Assembly: GCA_023515745.1 (NCBI GenBank)
Contig: JALECJ010000256.1
Location: 496,001-560,000 of the forward strand
Origin: Amoeboaphelidium protococcarum
Taxonomy: Eukaryota > Aphelidiomycota > Aphelidea
Reading direction: 5' to 3'
Length of the DNA stretch: 64,000 bases
Below, piece after piece: positions 44,696 to 58,338 of the stretch. The notes under the pieces are model-generated. The model had not been told where the DNA came from, searched no databases, and saw nothing but the letters and a program-made list of their open reading frames with translations. The translations under genes were made by a program, and so were the position numbers. Position 1 is the first letter of the stretch. Every line of letters starts with the position of its first letter.

Positions 44696-47600
44696 ATGTA
44701 CAAATTTCATAGAAATATTACTTTGAATCGCCTGGACACTTTCAAGAGTGAGTAGAGATATGCAGACATTAATTTGTACTCCTGTTTGGTGAAGAAACGG
44801 AGCAGTGAATGCTTGAAGATTGAATCCTACACTGTCCCGGAGTTGAAACGTATCACATTCAAGGAGGCTCTATTGGGGTAATATGAGCCTGCAAGAGTTG
44901 GTGACAAGTTTGGTCCTAGCTGGGCTACGGTTTGGTTTAGAATATAAATTTCTATCCCTAAAGGTTTCGTGGAGAAAGATAATGATAAGATTTGGCTGCG
45001 CTGGAATTCCAACAGCGAGGCGATGATCTGGTCTCACGATGGTAAATGTCTCCAAGGATTGAATGGTGGTAGTGGGAATGATAAGAGACTCGATTTTGCC
45101 TTGGATAATAAGCTGTTGGGGAGCAGTGATGGCGGGCATATTGTTTTATATGTTGAAATGGCTTGTAATGGTATGTTTGGCAATGCGTCTGGTGGTGATA
45201 GTATTCAACCTCCTAAAACTGACCGACAGTTCACTTTGGATACCGCTGAACTGGTTGTATATGACCAAGTTGCATTGGGCCTTTGGTACGATTATCAGAT
45301 TATATCAGACATGGCGAAAGAACTCCCTTCGGATAGCCAACTTGCAGCTGAAGCTTTGGTCACAGCCAACTCCATTGCTAATACATTTCTGGCAGAAGAT
45401 AAGTAGACGTGGAGCTAGGCAAGGCAGATTGCTTAAAAGTTTCTCTCTGCTCAAGCCGGCCCTGCTGACCATGAAATCACAGCTGTCGGTATGTGTCATA
45501 TCGATTCTTGTTGGCTGTGGATGTGGGATGAGACTCGCCGTAAATGTGCTCGATCTTGGGCCAGCCAGCTTGTTCTGATGGACAAGTATCCTGATTATAA
45601 GTTTGCCGTCTCACAGGCTTGTCAACTAGAATCCGTGATGAATGATTACCCAGAGCTATTCGAGAGATTAAAGGAGAAGGCCAAATGTGGTCAGTTTATT
45701 CCGGTTGGCGCCACTTGGGTGGAAATGGACGGAAATTTGCCATCTGGAGAGTCATTTTGCAGATAATTTCTGTACGGATAGCGTTTTTTCAAAGAACACT
45801 TTGGATAGTACTGTGACATATTCTGGCTACCTGATACCTTTGGTTATAGTGCACAGTTGCCTCAAATTATGAAGTTGTCTGGAGCAGATTACTTTCTTAC
45901 GCAGAAATTGAGCTGGAATAATATCAATAAGTTTCCTCACACCACCTTCTGGTGGAAGGGATTGGATGGTAGCAGGGTGTTGACCCATTTTCCGCCTGCT
46001 GATACTTATTGCGGTCAAGGTACTGTGAAAGAAGTGTTGTACAATGTCAAGAATCATAAGGATAAGGAGCTTTCTAATCAGTCAATGTACCTATTTGGAC
46101 ACGGTGATGGCGGTAATGGGGCAACGTATGATATGCTTGAGAGATTGGAGAGGATGAAGGGCGGTGTCAAAGGACTTCCTAAAGTTAAGATGGGCAGTCC
46201 ATAAGATTTTTTCAAGAACTTGCATCAAGCTGATTCTGACTCTTATCTCACATGGAGCTCAGAGCTGTACTTTGAACTTCATAGAGGTACATACACCTCT
46301 CAGGCATTCGTTAAATGGTTCAATAGAAAGAGTGAATTTCTTCTGCGTGACATCGAGTAGCTTTATGTACTATTAGGGAATGGCTAGTATCCGAGAGATT
46401 AATTGGATGCTATGTGGAAGAAGCTGTTATTCAACTAGTTTCATGATATTTTACCTGGTACTTCAATTGAATTGGTATATGTAGACACGCGTCGTGATTA
46501 TGAAGAGATTTATTCATTGGGTACCAAGTTGCGTTCAGATGCTTTCAATCAAATGATATACAACGCTGTTAGCTCTGGTTTATCTGGCGACAAGACGGAG
46601 TAGATTAAATCTGTGCTTGGAATATAGAAGGAACCGAGCTATGAAATGGTCCAGAATTGCTAGATGCAGGTCGCTGTGTACAATTCTTTGCAATTCGATC
46701 GTGCTGAAGTTGTGGAGATAGATATTCCGTCCGACCTGGCTGTTGAGCCGTCATTTGAGCAAGTTGTTACTGCCGGTAACTCGGCTTTAGTGTTGGTCAA
46801 GACTCCAGGCTTTTCATTGAGCTTCAATCCTATTAAAGACAACGATTTCAGGGAGCAAGTCGCCATATCATTTGATGGTGATGAGTGCTTAATGTCCAAC
46901 TCCTTGATTGATGTCAAATTTAGCCGTCATGGCCATTTGTTGAGTTTGGTTGATAAACGGGCCAACGGGCGGTAGGTTATCGACTAGAAGCATTGCGGTA
47001 ATAAGTTTGTTCTTCATCAAGATCTTCCTTTGTATTGGGACAATTGGGATCTTGAGGCGTATCATTTGGAGAAGACTTACGAGACTGGAGTCGGCCAGCT
47101 TTAGATCATTGAGAATGGTCCACTAAGGGTCGCATTCACAGTCACCCATCCATTGACCGGCAAGAGCCAGTTGAAGCAGAAGGTGTCCTTGACTTGCAAC
47201 TCTGCCAGAATCGATTTTGATACTGAAGTAGAGTGGCACGAGAGTCACAAGGTACTCAAGGTGGAGTTTCCGGTTAATGTAAAGAGCGACCACGCCACTT
47301 ATGACGTGCCTTTTGGACATTTGACGCGTCCTACCCATTTCAACACTTCTGTAGACTTTGCAAAGTTTGAGGTTTGTGGTCACAAGTATTCCGATCTGTC
47401 TGAGTATGGTTATGGTGTGGCCTTGCTGAGTGACTCCAAGTATGGATATTCCACGCGGGACAATGTGTTGAGAATGACTCTTCTCCGCGCACCAAAAGCA
47501 CCTGATGGCAACTGTGATATGGGACATCACAAGTTTAAGTATGCTCTGTATCCTCATCTGGGCTCATTCACCGAGTCTGACGTTGTTCAAGAGAGTTACA

Positions 47601-47944
47601 AGTTTAATGTTCCTCTGCTGACTAAACTGGTTCCCGTGATGGAATCTTTACCATCTTCTGTGTAATCGGCATTCTCTATATCCTGTAATAATGTCATTAT
47701 TGACACTGTAAAGCTTCCTGAAGAGTCTCATGTGAAAAGTGACTGTAATGCCGTAATTGTAAGATTGCATGAAGTTATGGGCGGTAGAGGCAAGTTTGAG
47801 TTCAAATCTCGCGTCAAATTCACTACTGCATAAAAGGTGAATCTTCTGGAGGAGCGTATTGAAGACATTGCCATTACGACTCCTGGCGTTCTCTCTGTCT
47901 CTATTAATCCATTTGAGATTGTGACTCTGAAATTGCATTATTGA
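44696..47944 (+). CDS. MAN2C1: Class II alpha-mannosidase, GH38 (AMS1/MAN2C1)
   Basis: Single exon, 1082 residues (yeast Ams1 1083, human MAN2C1 1040). Degrades free oligomannosides in cytosol or vacuole. Order: N-terminal Ig-like region ([19 protein letters not shown]), GH38 catalytic domain with zinc ligands in [17 protein letters not shown] near residue 268 and the nucleophile Asp in [14 protein letters not shown] near 380, [32 protein letters not shown], then C-terminal beta domains (ARVDF-like [40 protein letters not shown]). No signal peptide, consistent with the cytosolic/vacuolar branch. Catalytic residues are complete. UAR Gln codons are scattered throughout. Confidence 0.96.
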
Positions 47945-48121
47945 ATACTTGTTATAAATATTGTATGGATTTTATGAAGAGATAATCGATATCTTTTTGA
48001 AGACTTTCTCGGTTGTTGTTTTTGCAATATTCAGATCTTCAAATTGATAATTCGCCACGTAAAAAATATGTTTAAATTTGGATATCACACGTAGATTTAG
48101 ACGCGATTATTTGGCCAGCCT

Positions 48122-48778
48122 ATGAGATGTGTTAGTAGCCGGTTATTTCCAAAGGAGTCAGCAGTCATCAAAGATCCTACGAAAGCTGATTTCAGTCCTC
48201 TAGGTAAGACTCTGAGCGGTGGCGCGAATCAATATCAATCTCCATATGCGACGATATTTCCCAGAGAAAATAGAAATCCTTAGAATGTCCCCATCAAAAG
48301 GCCATATGAAAGATTGATAAAGCTGCGTAAATTGGTCCGACCATCTCGACTGGGTAAGAAAATGACATTTGACGCGTGGTGTGTCGTTGGTGATCGGAAC
48401 GGATCTGCTGGAATGGCTCATGCTACATCAACTCAGGCAGCAAAGGCGGTGAAGCGCGCATTATAGCTGGCCAGAGGTTAATTAAAACATTACGAGCTAT
48501 ATGAAGGAAGAACTCTGTTCCATGACATTGACATGAAGTATGGCGCGTTGAGAATGCGACTCTTCAGTAAACCTGCCGGCTACTCAATCAGAGCTCAGCG
48601 AAATGCATATGACGTGTGCCAGGCTGTCGGCGTGTAAGACATCGCTGTACAGATCCTCGATGGAAAGCCAAATCCTATTAAGATTTCTCGTGCCGTATTT
48701 CATGCTCTTGACAATCTGCACTAGACTCCGGCTGCAGTGGCTAATGCTCGTGGTCGTTCAGTGAAGGAAATTTAGTGA
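48122..48778 (+). CDS. MRPS5: Mitochondrial ribosomal protein uS5m
   Basis: Mitochondrial small-subunit ribosomal protein S5, 218 residues, single exon. The N-terminus MRCVSSRLFPKES fits a mitochondrial targeting sequence. The S5 double-stranded-RNA-binding-like fold shows KKMTFDAWCVVGDRNGSAG (the conserved VxVGDxNG loop), AVKRALQLARGQL, and the C-terminal S5 domain with GYSIRAQRNAYDVCQAVGVQD and VFHALDNLHQ, matching MRPS5. Two UAG/UAA codons inside conserved blocks are Gln. Start is the first ATG in frame; TGA at 48776-48778. Confidence 0.92.
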
Positions 48779-48995
48779 TCAAGAACTCGAAATATAAAAT
48801 TTGCAAAGATCTTTTACGACTTTAAAATATTTATTTACTGGTCAGCATCTTTTTAAATTTTCTTTTATAATAAGGATAATAATATATATCAAAATATAAG
48901 GCTTACAACAATATCCAACAGTCTGTTATCGAAGAGTGTCACTACAACCCACAATCTTCTTACGATTCTAGCTGTTGATTACAATAATAATATAC

Positions 48996-50378
48996 TCAAT
49001 TTTCTTCATTCGAATGGTGTCCCTTGCACGTCTTATCAATCTCTTCTATGGCTGCATTTAGAGCGCCAATATTCCTATTCAGTTCATCAACTTCGCCTGT
49101 TAATGACTGATTTTAATTCATTAAATCACCCAGTCTCTTCTCCAGAGTCTCCTTCCTCTCCACCTATTTCTAACGGTACCGGAGTGCAGCTTCTCTATTC
49201 TTCTCACGTCTGTGCTCAGTAATCTACCTCTTTGGACTCTTGCTAATGTTGTTCGTGTATCCAGCAACATGCTGCAATGACTACTATCTCTCTTATTGAT
49301 ACTAATGCTGATACTAATGCTACTATTATTGCTGAATAGACTAAGGCATATGCTAATGAGGAGATTGTCTAAACTGATCGTCGGCTATTCTCTATGGGAT
49401 ACGTATAGGATGAACTTCTTACTACTGATGAGTATCAATAGATGGATTCGGACTGATCAGGAATGGGGATTGCTGAAATACAACAGCTGGAGCAGATTGG
49501 GAGTTACCGTCATAGATCGGCGGCGGTCTGTAAATCATACCAGCAGTAGGCGGATGATGGTGATGATGCTGTTATTACTACTCTTACAAGGACCCAGGAT
49601 ATCTTCGATTCGGGTGAGCCCATCGCGGGTTCTAATGTAGCTACTATTACTGCACAACATAATTCTAAAAGCTCATCGATGAACTTTAATCTTATGGCGG
49701 ATTATTAGGATGATGGCTAAAGTACTACTATTAATCTGATGAAGATTGTTAAGAGGAAGCATTTTCAGACCAAGGGGTCGGATAGAATGGGGGTCTTACT
49801 GATGGCAGATGTAGCTCGCGAATCGACGGTATGGTAGGCCTTACAACTGCATTCTGGTTTTAAGCCAAAATTTATTATTATCGCTCCTTCTACCTGTCTA
49901 TACCAGAATTCCAACTCTACCCGTGCTGCCACCGCCTTTGATCGCCAACGCCACGTTGATCATCGCCGCCAGAGCTGATCATTGCACTTTGAGGATCATC
50001 GGGATTGTTAAGCGGAACTCGCTGATGATGATACGTCATAGCACTATCTTCTTTACCTCCGTCCAGCCTATTATCAATCTATAGCGCAACACCGGCTCTA
50101 TCTATGCCCTGATCATCGACAATCTCCACATGATCGCTCGTTTGTTTGCAGTCGGCTGACTCAGCAGTAGTCGAGGCCACTGTTTACGGCTGTGAACAAT
50201 CCTACGCTTATTCAGAGGCATCTACGTCACTAGAATCAGCCAGTAGATTAGTTATATGTAATCGTTTACCAAGCTAGTCAGATTGTGAGTGAACACTTTG
50301 CCTTGACCCACTCGGTCGGTTTCCTCCTTATCCGTTAGTGGTGGCAACATCTTTTGCTGCACCTTCTTCTTGGTTCAT
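48996..50378 (-). CDS. bZIP transcription factor with Gln/His-rich N-terminus
   Basis: Single exon, 460 residues. The C-terminal 90 residues form a basic leucine zipper: SPKRQITEHRREKNREAAL, RYRQKQVERKETLEKRLG, then heptads LMNQNQSLTGEVDELNRNI. The basic signature NREAALRYRQK is of the ATF4/GCN4-like type (N-x7-R). The long N-terminal half is disordered, Gln/Ser/Pro/His-rich, with runs such as QEQQQQHHHHHPP and QSIQQQQQHQYQHQY, typical of activation domains; many of these Gln are TAG/TAA. The complementary strand shows long open frames that are shadows of this gene. Converges with uS5m, 217 bases between stops. Confidence 0.9.
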
Positions 50379-50751
50379 TGCTGTCAAATTATATCACACA
50401 ACAAATATTATTATATACGAGGATTAATTATATGTATACGAATGCAGAAAGAATGATAATAATTAGCAAAGAATGGCCAGTCTAAATGTATAATTATGAT
50501 AATTTTTAATATCCAAATGCTTGTTGTTGCTATTATTCAATTTATCGCAAGTCAAAGGTGTCGTCGCTTGTCGATCAATCAAATCGCCTAGAAAAACAAC
50601 TTTTGAACGGCCGACGACACACTCGCTGAACTCGAGCGGAATAGCCGAGAATCGGTGATTGCAATCGTTGACCCCGTAACCATCTCGGCCCCGTGGAAAG
50701 GTTAATTTGTAGAATTGGGATAAATAGAATTTGGTACTTATTTATCAACTG
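50379..50751. other. Region between MSH5 stop and bZIP start
   Basis: About 370 bases, both flanking genes on the minus strand. The inner part is relatively CG-rich (near 50560-50700) with no recognisable frame; likely the bZIP promoter. Confidence 0.4.
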
Positions 50752-53297
50752 TCATTGATTATCTCCAAGGTTCTTGATAAAGTCTTCAAGCATATCTGTG
50801 TCAGGTTCGCGACTCAGAAACAGGTCCAAGATCTTGATATTCGTCATTTCTCTCACCTGATCTTCTTCAGACAGCAATGGATCAATTGGATCTCCTTGCA
50901 TAATCTTTGAGTTGATTATCAAAGCTACATACAAATTACACAACGCAGATTCTTTGAATTAATAATTGCAGTTGATAAATTATAGACATTACCTCTTTCA
51001 ATTATCGCGGTTGGAATTCCAGTCTCATACGCACAGTGGATACCGAAACTACCGTCACTGCAACCATTGGCCAACTTGAACAACTTTTTAACGCGACCAC
51101 ACGTTAAGGCTTTCATTCTTGATATGGAATCTGTACCTTGATGGTCATCATCTTACTCCACTACAACTTGCATTTACCCAAAGCATAAACGGTGTGAAAT
51201 AGAAGATATGAAACTATCCTTCAACGCGAAATGTAGATGAGTGGCACACAAAATATAAGGAGGATGCGGTGCAGAGCTCCCTAGTAACTGATGCAAAATA
51301 GCAACCAGCAATCCAGTGCCATCCGCTACATCCGTACCTTTACCAAATTCGTCAATAACAAACAAGCTCTTGCTATCAGAAAGTTTCAACATCAGCTTTA
51401 TCTGATCTAGGTCGATTTTGAAAGCTGATTTCTGGTTGGAAGCACTTTCGACAGTCTTCAAACGTGTTATCAACTTGTTCATCAATGGTAAAAGGGCATT
51501 GCTAGCGGGCACAAAGCAACCAATTTAAGCAAAGTACTGGATCAATGCAACTTACTTCAAGTATACAGATTTGCCACTACCATTCGGTCCAGTCAATATC
51601 AAGCCACGTACATCAGATTAAAACTACAAATCGTTCGCAACAAAGTTGTTACAAGCAACTTCGTGTAAAATATGACGTCCTTCATGGATTTAATAATCTT
51701 TAGCTCCGATATTTGGACGCGTACACTAGTGACGTATGGACAGCATGGCGTAAGATTGCAAAACATCCAACTTGGCAATCTGCGATTCCACACTTTTTCT
51801 AAGAAATTGCACCCTTCTACAACTCTCAATTGCACCTCTTGCAGAATGTCAAGTTCTCTGTCCAGAATCAAATCCTCAAGTTCTCCAAACTCATCGTCCA
51901 ACGCCTGCAAGTCAGAATCTTTAAAGTAATAGTACGCTTCATCGCTAAACTAAAACTCCATCAGATGCCCAAATGCATCAGAATGATCTGCCACAGTTAT
52001 CAGAAAATATCCCAATTGAGCTACGTACTTTATCTGCGCAGATGACTGATGTACATTGGCCGCACTACACTTCTCGTATAGAATCTACGTTAAAGTATCT
52101 CCTAACACGGCCATTCTTCTTTTATATGCATCAAGTTGCTAGTCTTAACCGGCTTTAATCGAGGCATATCCAGTGGATTCAAAGTCAATGACGCAATTTA
52201 TCAACTAGCTGGCGTCTTTCAAGGCATTGATATCGATCAGTTGGACCAAAGATGCAAATAAAAAATGAGACTGGACATCGAAGCTATTGCGAATTAATAA
52301 TGATAAGCGGCCGAGTTGATTGCATGTCTACAAAGATGCTCAATAAATAAAACGCACGTAATGAATGCTTTTACCTTTAAAACAGACTCCCAACAATTGA
52401 CACTACGCCAAACACAAGTTGACTGTAGAAGAGACTTTAATGATTTGACGCCTTGAAGGATTTCTCGCAATTCATTGAGACAATTCTCATCGCGTACCAA
52501 TACCTCGACCAGGCCATATCTCGTATTCAACTCAAACTAACAGCAGGATGGCACATGCATCCATGCTTTAAGCTAATTGTATCCTGCTTTTGTACATAGT
52601 AGGGAACTCAACAAGGCTACAAGGATCTTACTATGATTAAACACGAGATATGATTCAGGGAGAAACTTACAATAAATGCCATCATGAATGTCTAACGCGT
52701 CTTAAGAATCCTTGTCAATCCACAGGTAACTATCAAGTGTAAAGTACTCAGCTCTTGAAATGTGAAACTCATTCGTTAACTCAGCCACACACACCATCTA
52801 CAATCAGTTCAGTTGATTGAATGATAATTGATGACTGAAACGGGACGATCGTTCTTACAGAGAGAGAACTTGAAACAGATCCCGTGAAATCGCGTCTGAT
52901 CAGCTCTACACTTAAAAATAACACGTCTGAAACATTATCACCACATGAAAACATACCAACTTCACCATCATTTTCCAGTTTCAGTCTTTCTTCACTGTCA
53001 TTATACAATATAATCCTCATTGGATTCAATTGAGAAGAAACTACAAACATTTTAACTGTTACTATAATTTAAAAGTGTAAAGATCTTACCAGCATTCAAC
53101 AGGTCGTCGGGAGTGCTATGAAAGTCACCAGGCAGATGATAAACCACATTGTCTACACTGAACACGCGTGTAAGAATTCTAGTTTACAGTGTACAGAAGT
53201 CATTACCTTTAACTTGAGCACAGCCAAAACTCCCGTGTTTATTGAGCATTATTGCAACAACTGCATCATCTGCACGTCTGTCTGCAAGATGCTACAT
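50752..53297 (-). CDS. MSH5: MSH5, meiotic MutS homolog
   Basis: Meiosis-specific MutS homolog that pairs with MSH4 to stabilise crossover intermediates. Proposed exons (descending): 53207-53297, 53090-53152, 52957-53040, 52859-52905, 52671-52797, 52375-52616, 51836-52327, 50993-51779, 50752-50924; introns 47-68 bp; 701 residues (human 834). Seen: N-terminal DDAVVAIMLNKHGSFGCAQV, IDFESTGYASIKAG, EGRHILHEVACNNFVAND, Walker A GPNGSGKSVYLKQVALI, FVPASNA, FKIDLDQIKLML, Walker B SLFVIDEFGKGTD, and an MSH5-type end GIPTAIIERALIINSK. The ATPase core is complete. The intron 51780-51835 has weak signals and may really be a frameshift (see findings). The mismatch-recognition domain of MutS is absent, as in all MSH5. 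Confidence 0.88.
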
Positions 53298-53555
53298 GAC
53301 TTCAATTACGTGTAAAACTAATCTAACAAGCTGTTGAAGAAAAGTAAATGGATTAATGAGTGAAACTGACGGCGAACCACTGAGGAGATCGCCTTCACAT
53401 GGTTTCAGCGCCGTTCTCTCGATCGTCCCATCATTCTTCTCTCTCGTGGGCGTGATGCTTTCTCTCGTTCATTCATTCAATCGCCTTTTCGTACAATCGT
53501 TTTACTTCTCTGTACAGTGCCACTCATTGACTACATTAAAAGTTGTAATACAGTT

Positions 53556-56500
53556 ATGAGTATTCTGGAAAGGGATCTCACTCACTTAAAATGGTCTATC
53601 AGTAAGAATCCAAGGTGGAAAAATTTATCTGTGGCCAGTATCGTTACGTAGTAGTAGGTGGCAAGTTCGGAATCTGAGGCATTGAAGGCCTTTTTGAGAG
53701 TGATAACTGCAAGTGATGTGAATGGATAGTTGACTCTTTTGGCATTGTAGTCTATTGATAAATTTATACAAAGTTAGCACTTTAAGAATAATTGCATGCC
53801 ACTTCTTGGTTCCATTTTGGCTAGTGTCGTTTAATGCAAATTTGAAGCGTCCGACTCTAATGTTGATGAATGCGTTCTTTTGGCCATAATGCAAGTCTTG
53901 TTGCATGGTATTGAAGTATTTGTGTCTAGTTCAAGTAGCGAAATGTTATTTCCTAATGGCATGTCTCCTGCTGTTGCTGTCGTTGGAGATGCTCTGGTTT
54001 GTGCCATAATGGAGACCATCTTCTCAATTTTGTACCAGATTCGCCTTTCAGATGTTCTCCGTAAATCTGCGGAACTTAACGTTATTTAGATTTTTAAACT
54101 TTTGGTTAGGTATTTAGAATCCTAGGATGTTGTTGTGAATGAGCAGGATGCTATTTAATAGAATGACGCTCATGTTAATCCCGAGTTGAGATCTCGCTTG
54201 TCAAGAGAAGATTTTGTTCATATTAGTAACTAGACGGAGGAGTAGCATGCTGTGGCTAATGAGTAGAATCTCAGAGATAACGCTAGTTCTAGTAGTGCAA
54301 CTGAAGATGTTCAGGTTGATCTTTCACAGCAGTCTTAGCCTTTGGCAAGAGGTTCTATTCCTGATTTAGCTGCTCATATTGATGGTCTTTCTACTTCGAA
54401 TGGTCAGGCGTAATTATAGGAGACTGCATTGCTTAGCTCGGCCAGTGCACGATTCCGGGAGTCTAATAACTTTTCGGTGCATTCAATTCAGGAGATTTTC
54501 AGATTCTTGGTGTCCATGATGGAGTCGTCTTAGAGCGACAATGCAAAGACTATATCTCTTTCAGTGCTCTGTCGCATAGTAGAAGATGGTGCTGATGTAA
54601 TCGAGAGAGATATTGTATTGATGAATTTATTTCGTTAGGATTTATTTAAGAATCTGCTTTTGCTGGTGCGATCATCCTTAATCAACATCAATGTGTCTAT
54701 GCTAGGCTTGACATTGAAGTGTGTCTGTACATTGAGAATCTTTACATTTCTGGACGCGTATCACAATTTTACGGTTCACATGTTGATTTCGTTCCTGTAG
54801 GATACTCTGCCAATGTCTATTGTTTAGAACAAGTAAAAGTAGGTGCGATAATTGTTATCCAAGTACAACTGTATCGTATCATGTCAATAGGTTGATGGAT
54901 GTCTTGGCTTGGATCAACTGCTTGAAGACTTGCCTAACATGTTTGCATTTACTTACAAGATGTTTGCGTATAATCCGAATATCACTGATCCTAGAGATAT
55001 GATATTGGATGCCCTGGCGCAGTTGTTACAGGGTAACTTCTGCCATTAACTATTTGCTCAGTGCGATTGTGTGGTCACTGGTCAGTATGTGTATTAAGCA
55101 TTGATTACCACTCTGTGTCAATTGACTATTATGCCTTATTTGATTCAGGAGATTTAAATTGGCAGCTTTGATTCCTATATGAGATTAACAAAGAATGATC
55201 GTGATAGATATGAGCGCGCAGGAGAGGTTATCCCAGCTAGTATGTACAGAAGTGTCAGTGTTAAGGCTTTCGATCTATTGTAGCAGTTGCTTTAGTAAGA
55301 AATATAAAGATTTTCATCTATGGATGTCACATCCATCCGAATGCTATAGTTGCAAGATCACACGCAAGTGGTGGAATTGCTCAACCAGAAGTAGGAGAAA
55401 ATGAAGATGATTGAAGCTGCGAACAATTTCAATTAGAATCCTTCGCAAGGTCTCGAACTCATGATGAAGATTGGACTTTTGTCAGATCTGAGCCCGTAAT
55501 CTGTTGCTAAAATCTGCCACGTACTGCCATTGAATAAAAAAGTACTCGGTGAGTTTCTGTCCAAGCCCAAGAATTTCGATGTCCTCAAGGAATTCATGAA
55601 CAATTTTGACTGGTCCAACATTGCCACACCAAAGCCGCGAATGGATCAAGCACTTAGATCAGTATTGTAGAAGTTCAGACTGCCTGGTGAAGCTCAGCAG
55701 ATTTAACGTGTGGTGGAGGCATTTAGTGATGGATACTTTGAGCAGTGTTTGAAGTAAGATGCCCAGGTGTATTTGGAAGAGCACGGCACTGAGGAGAATT
55801 ATAAAAGTCAGGAAGCTTTGCCGTTAGACCCGGATGCTGTATTTGTGTTGGCTTATGCTATAATTATGCTGAATACTGACCAGCACAATCCGCAGGTGCG
55901 CAAGAGAATGACGGCTGAAGATTTTAGAAAGAATTTGAGATAGACCAATAGTAAAGGCCGTAATTTTCTCACTTCATACCTTGATGCAATTTATGAGTCC
56001 ATTAAGGAAAATGAGATTCTGATGCCTGAAGAACATGAAGGAGACGTTGGATTCGAGCATTTGGTGAATGAAATTGCAACCTACCGCTCCTCAGCGTCTA
56101 CCCGGTATTCTCTCAGTCCTTAAGATAGTATCGTACTTGACAAAGTGCTCTTTGACTAGTATTGTCAGATTTTGTCCACCACTGTTTTGTATTATTATCA
56201 TTCTAGCGATACTCAGGCGAATTTGCATCAGTCCATTAAAGTGTACAATTAGTTATGCTAGTTGTCATTTACTTATGGTAATGTTATTTGTACCGATGGC
56301 CTGTTGATAAGTATGTTCTAGTCTAGTAATCTTCTTTTATCTTCAAAGTTGCAGTAGTAGAGTGATGAAGTTGCACTTGCTAGCATTACATTTGCAGAAC
56401 TCTATAAAGATATCGGAGAGTATAAAGTGTTTAGAAAGAAGAGGAATCGTCTACTGTTGAGTCTAAAGAATGACGTTCATGCCCAAGTTTCGTGTCTTAT

Positions 56501-57734
56501 ATCATTTCGTAATTTGTCAGAGTACAAGCTTGGTGTGAAAAGTGCCTGGATCTATGTATTGGATATTTTAAGCCATTTCTATCTGCTAGATATTATTATG
56601 CCAAAGACACTGTTAACTTGCATCAAATTTCAAGATTTATAGAGAATCGAATGTCAATCTACTCACATCACTGGCAAGAAGACTATCGGTCACCAGGTGG
56701 CAGCTAGCAAGAAAGTCTCTGGTGAAAGCAATAGTAGTGGATCTGGATTCCTCAGTGCTCTGTAGACTTTTCTGTTATCCAGTGCAGATTCTTCCGGTTC
56801 TAATGGTGTGAATGGTGATGAAGAATATCAGCATCCTCCTCTGACTGCTGAGGAGAAAGAAGCTGAAGCTGTCTGCCTCGAGATTGTAAATGAGTGTAAA
56901 GTTGCATAACTATTTGACTCTGGAATTAATGACTGCTTGGAAAACTACATACGTGCGGTTCTTGCTATCATTACTCCTCCGAGTGCTGATGATATGTCTT
57001 TACCATAGCAGGATATTGCTTAATGTCATTTGTTATTGCTTCTTAAAGTGCTTGAGAGTAATGTCAGTTTTATAAAAACTGCTTGGGTCGATTATGGCGT
57101 TGGTGAAAGTTTGGCGAATATCTTAAGAATCAGGAATTTGAGTTCATAGTTGTTCTTGTTAATTGTGAATTTTATTGTGACACTTGCTGTAAAATGTGAT
57201 AAAGATACTGATTTGTGTGCATAGATGGTCTAGTAACTGTTGACGAGTTATCTTTAGCGCATGAACGTTGATCGTGAGCATGTTGATCTGAATGAGAACC
57301 ACCTCTAAGTGGATGTATTATAGTCTGTGTGGTATCTATTCGAATAGTTACAATCTTAGGATAGATTAGAGGCGTGCCTTCGACCATGTATCGATAAGTG
57401 CAGAGATTTAGTATAGAAGGTGTCTGTGCTCTAGGTGTTGGGCTCCGCCGATTCCGATAAACCACCTTCTTAATCTAGTTCTCCTGCTGCTATTGGATGG
57501 GAAATTATGTAAATTATATTGAAAACACTGAAATTACATCCACTATCGGCTAAATAAGAATCTTTAAAAGTGTCGAGTGTCGAATTCATGTCAATTACTG
57601 AAATGCTGGGATTCTTTATCTCAGCTCCGTAGAGATTGCATAATGAGTCCAGTGTCGCTACTACAATCACCGCGGGTTCCATCTCCAGTAAGCTGCACCA
57701 AGCAGAATCGCGCAAGAAATTATAGACCAAATGA
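53556..57734 (+). CDS. GBF1: GBF1/Gea-type Arf guanine-nucleotide exchange factor
   Basis: Large Sec7-family Arf-GEF, single frame of 1392 residues. Acts at the Golgi/ER-Golgi interface to load Arf1 with GTP for COPI recruitment. Before Sec7: DCB/HUS-type helical region with [15 protein letters not shown] and [16 protein letters not shown]. Sec7 domain at about residues 625-830: [20 protein letters not shown], the exchange glutamate in [19 protein letters not shown] near 711, [18 protein letters not shown], and [18 protein letters not shown], features of the GBF1/Gea/GNOM branch rather than BIG/Sec7p. Downstream helical HDS regions continue to TGA 57732-57734. UAR codons are very frequent, over 60 by eye. 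Confidence 0.93.
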
Positions 57735-57950
57735 TCCTGGTATAGTTGATAATACAATAGGAAATACTGCAGTTACAATTTCTCTATGTCTCCCTTCTAA
57801 CACTGTTTGCTTTGGTGACGTCCGTCGGCTCTGTTCTCTCAATAGCCAACTTTTCTTCATTTTTCTGATTAAACCATTTGCGATTGCCTTGATAGATATT
57901 ATCATCAAAAGTCATCAGAAATATTTATATCACCTTGATAAATCTTTATA

Positions 57951-58172
57951 ATGTCAAACGCGATTCCCGAATAAAAGTAGAATAAAGTCACCAAGGCTGG
58001 TACTAAGAGTAGTGTTGAGTCGACATAGACATCTGTACTTACGCGTGTCCAGAATCAAATTGGTTCACTGTTCAAAGGCGAGAATCTTGTCCTCTACTGG
58101 CCAGCAGCTCTCTTTGGTGTATCCGTCTACATCTTTCGCTCTTATGGATGGGTACTCAGAACAATGAATTGA
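57951..58172 (+). CDS. Small single-helix membrane protein, 73 aa
   Basis: Frame from ATG 57951 to TGA 58170-58172. Polar, Lys/Gln/Thr-rich N-terminal 45 residues (MSNAIPEQKQNKVTKAGTK), then one hydrophobic segment LVLYWPAALFGVSVYIF followed by RSYGWVLRTMN. The layout (short polar domain, single C-terminal helix, basic end) resembles small tail-anchored or TOM/translocase accessory subunits, but no family motif is certain. No intron. Confidence 0.55.
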
Positions 58173-58338
58173 ATTAGTTAATATATAGTCTTGGCTTATT
58201 TATTTTTAATGATATTCTCTTTTTCTACTCTCTGTCATTCAATTAGCTGATTTAAGAAGACCCTAATCTACACACCATTTTCTCTCTTTACTCTTCTCAC
58301 GCTGTAAATCTAACTCCACACTCTGCAAACGTTGTGAA

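Noticed and set aside
49278-49980. Long plus-strand frames (starting MTTISLIDTNAD) separated by in-frame TGA, suggestive of a selenoprotein or readthrough gene
   Set aside because: The complementary strand encodes a complete bZIP protein with a clear basic region and zipper; its Gln/Ser-rich codons leave the opposite strand open. The plus frames are shadows.
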